Position numbers and translations under genes: made by a program. Positions 63,885 to 64,000 of a DNA stretch of 64,000 bases are shown in pieces. Position 1 is the stretch's first letter; every line of letters begins with the position of its first letter. The notes beneath the pieces were generated by a model. That model worked only from the letters and a program-made list of their open reading frames with translations, made no database searches and was not told the DNA's origin. Origin of the DNA: Anniella stebbinsi (lineage: Eukaryota; Chordata; Lepidosauria; Squamata; Anniellidae). Location of the stretch: positions 178,944,382-179,008,381 of the forward strand of contig JARDYH010000003.1 of the NCBI GenBank assembly GCA_029215795.1. The letters are read 5' to 3'.

Positions 63885-63998
63885 GACTTTAAGGCTGCCG
63901 TTCTAGATGTACTTATCTGAGAATAAGCCCCACTGAACTAAATGGTGTTGAGTAGACATGTCTAAGCTTATGCTGTTAAGTGCTTAACTTCAATTGGA
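63885..63998 (+). repeat. Fragment of common GAATAAGCCCCACTG repeat
   Basis: GGCTGCCGTTCTAGATGTAC, GAGAATAAGCCCCACTGAAC and GAGTAGACATGTCTAAG; family of 6100. Confidence 0.65.
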
Positions 63999-64000
63999 TC

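Overview
The window looks like intergenic or intronic DNA from a squamate reptile, probably a lizard. I found no host protein-coding gene, rRNA gene, functional tRNA gene or CRISPR array. The lineage call rests on repeats: tRNA-derived SINEs of the Sauria type, a tRNA-Ala-like SINE, CR1 and L2/CR1-like LINE fragments, and many non-autonomous hAT and 3-bp-target-duplication DNA transposons of kinds common in squamate genomes. No ORF exceeds 223 codons; the longest is a damaged LINE reverse transcriptase.

Layout. 1-1.3 kb: a complete 1,245-bp hAT element with a perfect 8-bp target-site duplication (TSD) and GC-rich palindromic modules. 1.6-8 kb: SINE, an unclassified repeat, the first of five 355-bp CpG-rich MITEs, and fold-back MITEs. 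8.0-9.9 kb: a near-identical 386-bp inverted duplication. 10.9-11.7 kb: two opposed CR1 reverse-transcriptase fragments. 14.5 kb: a MITE. 16.8-18.4 kb: CR1 3' end, then a 1-kb hAT with a 132-bp-arm hairpin. 20-21.7 kb: microsatellites, a 153-bp tandem repeat, a CpG-rich element. 22.4-27.6 kb: a dimeric hAT MITE, about 2 kb of unique sequence, a 1-kb C-rich hAT with two more palindromic modules, and several MITEs. 28-34.7 kb: a dense nest of MITEs, SINE and CR1. 35-45 kb: mostly unique sequence with a second dimeric MITE. 45-50.7 kb: purine tract, a 582-bp MITE, the LINE with the longest ORF, and nested CR1/MITE/SINE insertions. 52-54.3 kb: two CpG MITEs, one inserted in another element. 55-64 kb: MITEs, LINE tails, a decayed tandem array, SINEs and CR1.

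Three groups of elements seem related by their ends. (1) hAT elements with TAGGGTGACCAGA-type ends: a monomer, three dimers and the 1-kb C-rich element. (2) Elements with GAGCCTATCTACAC-type ends and 3-bp TSDs (TTA, TAA), compatible with PIF/Harbinger. (3) The CpG-rich 355-bp MITE, also with 3-bp TSDs. Most notable is a near-palindromic module of about 190 bp, centred on a CRE-like TGACGTCA and bounded by outward-facing splice-donor-like GGTAAG. It occurs twice in each of two hAT elements whose terminal sequences differ.

All family assignments come from reading the sequence and general knowledge of these repeat classes; no database search was run.
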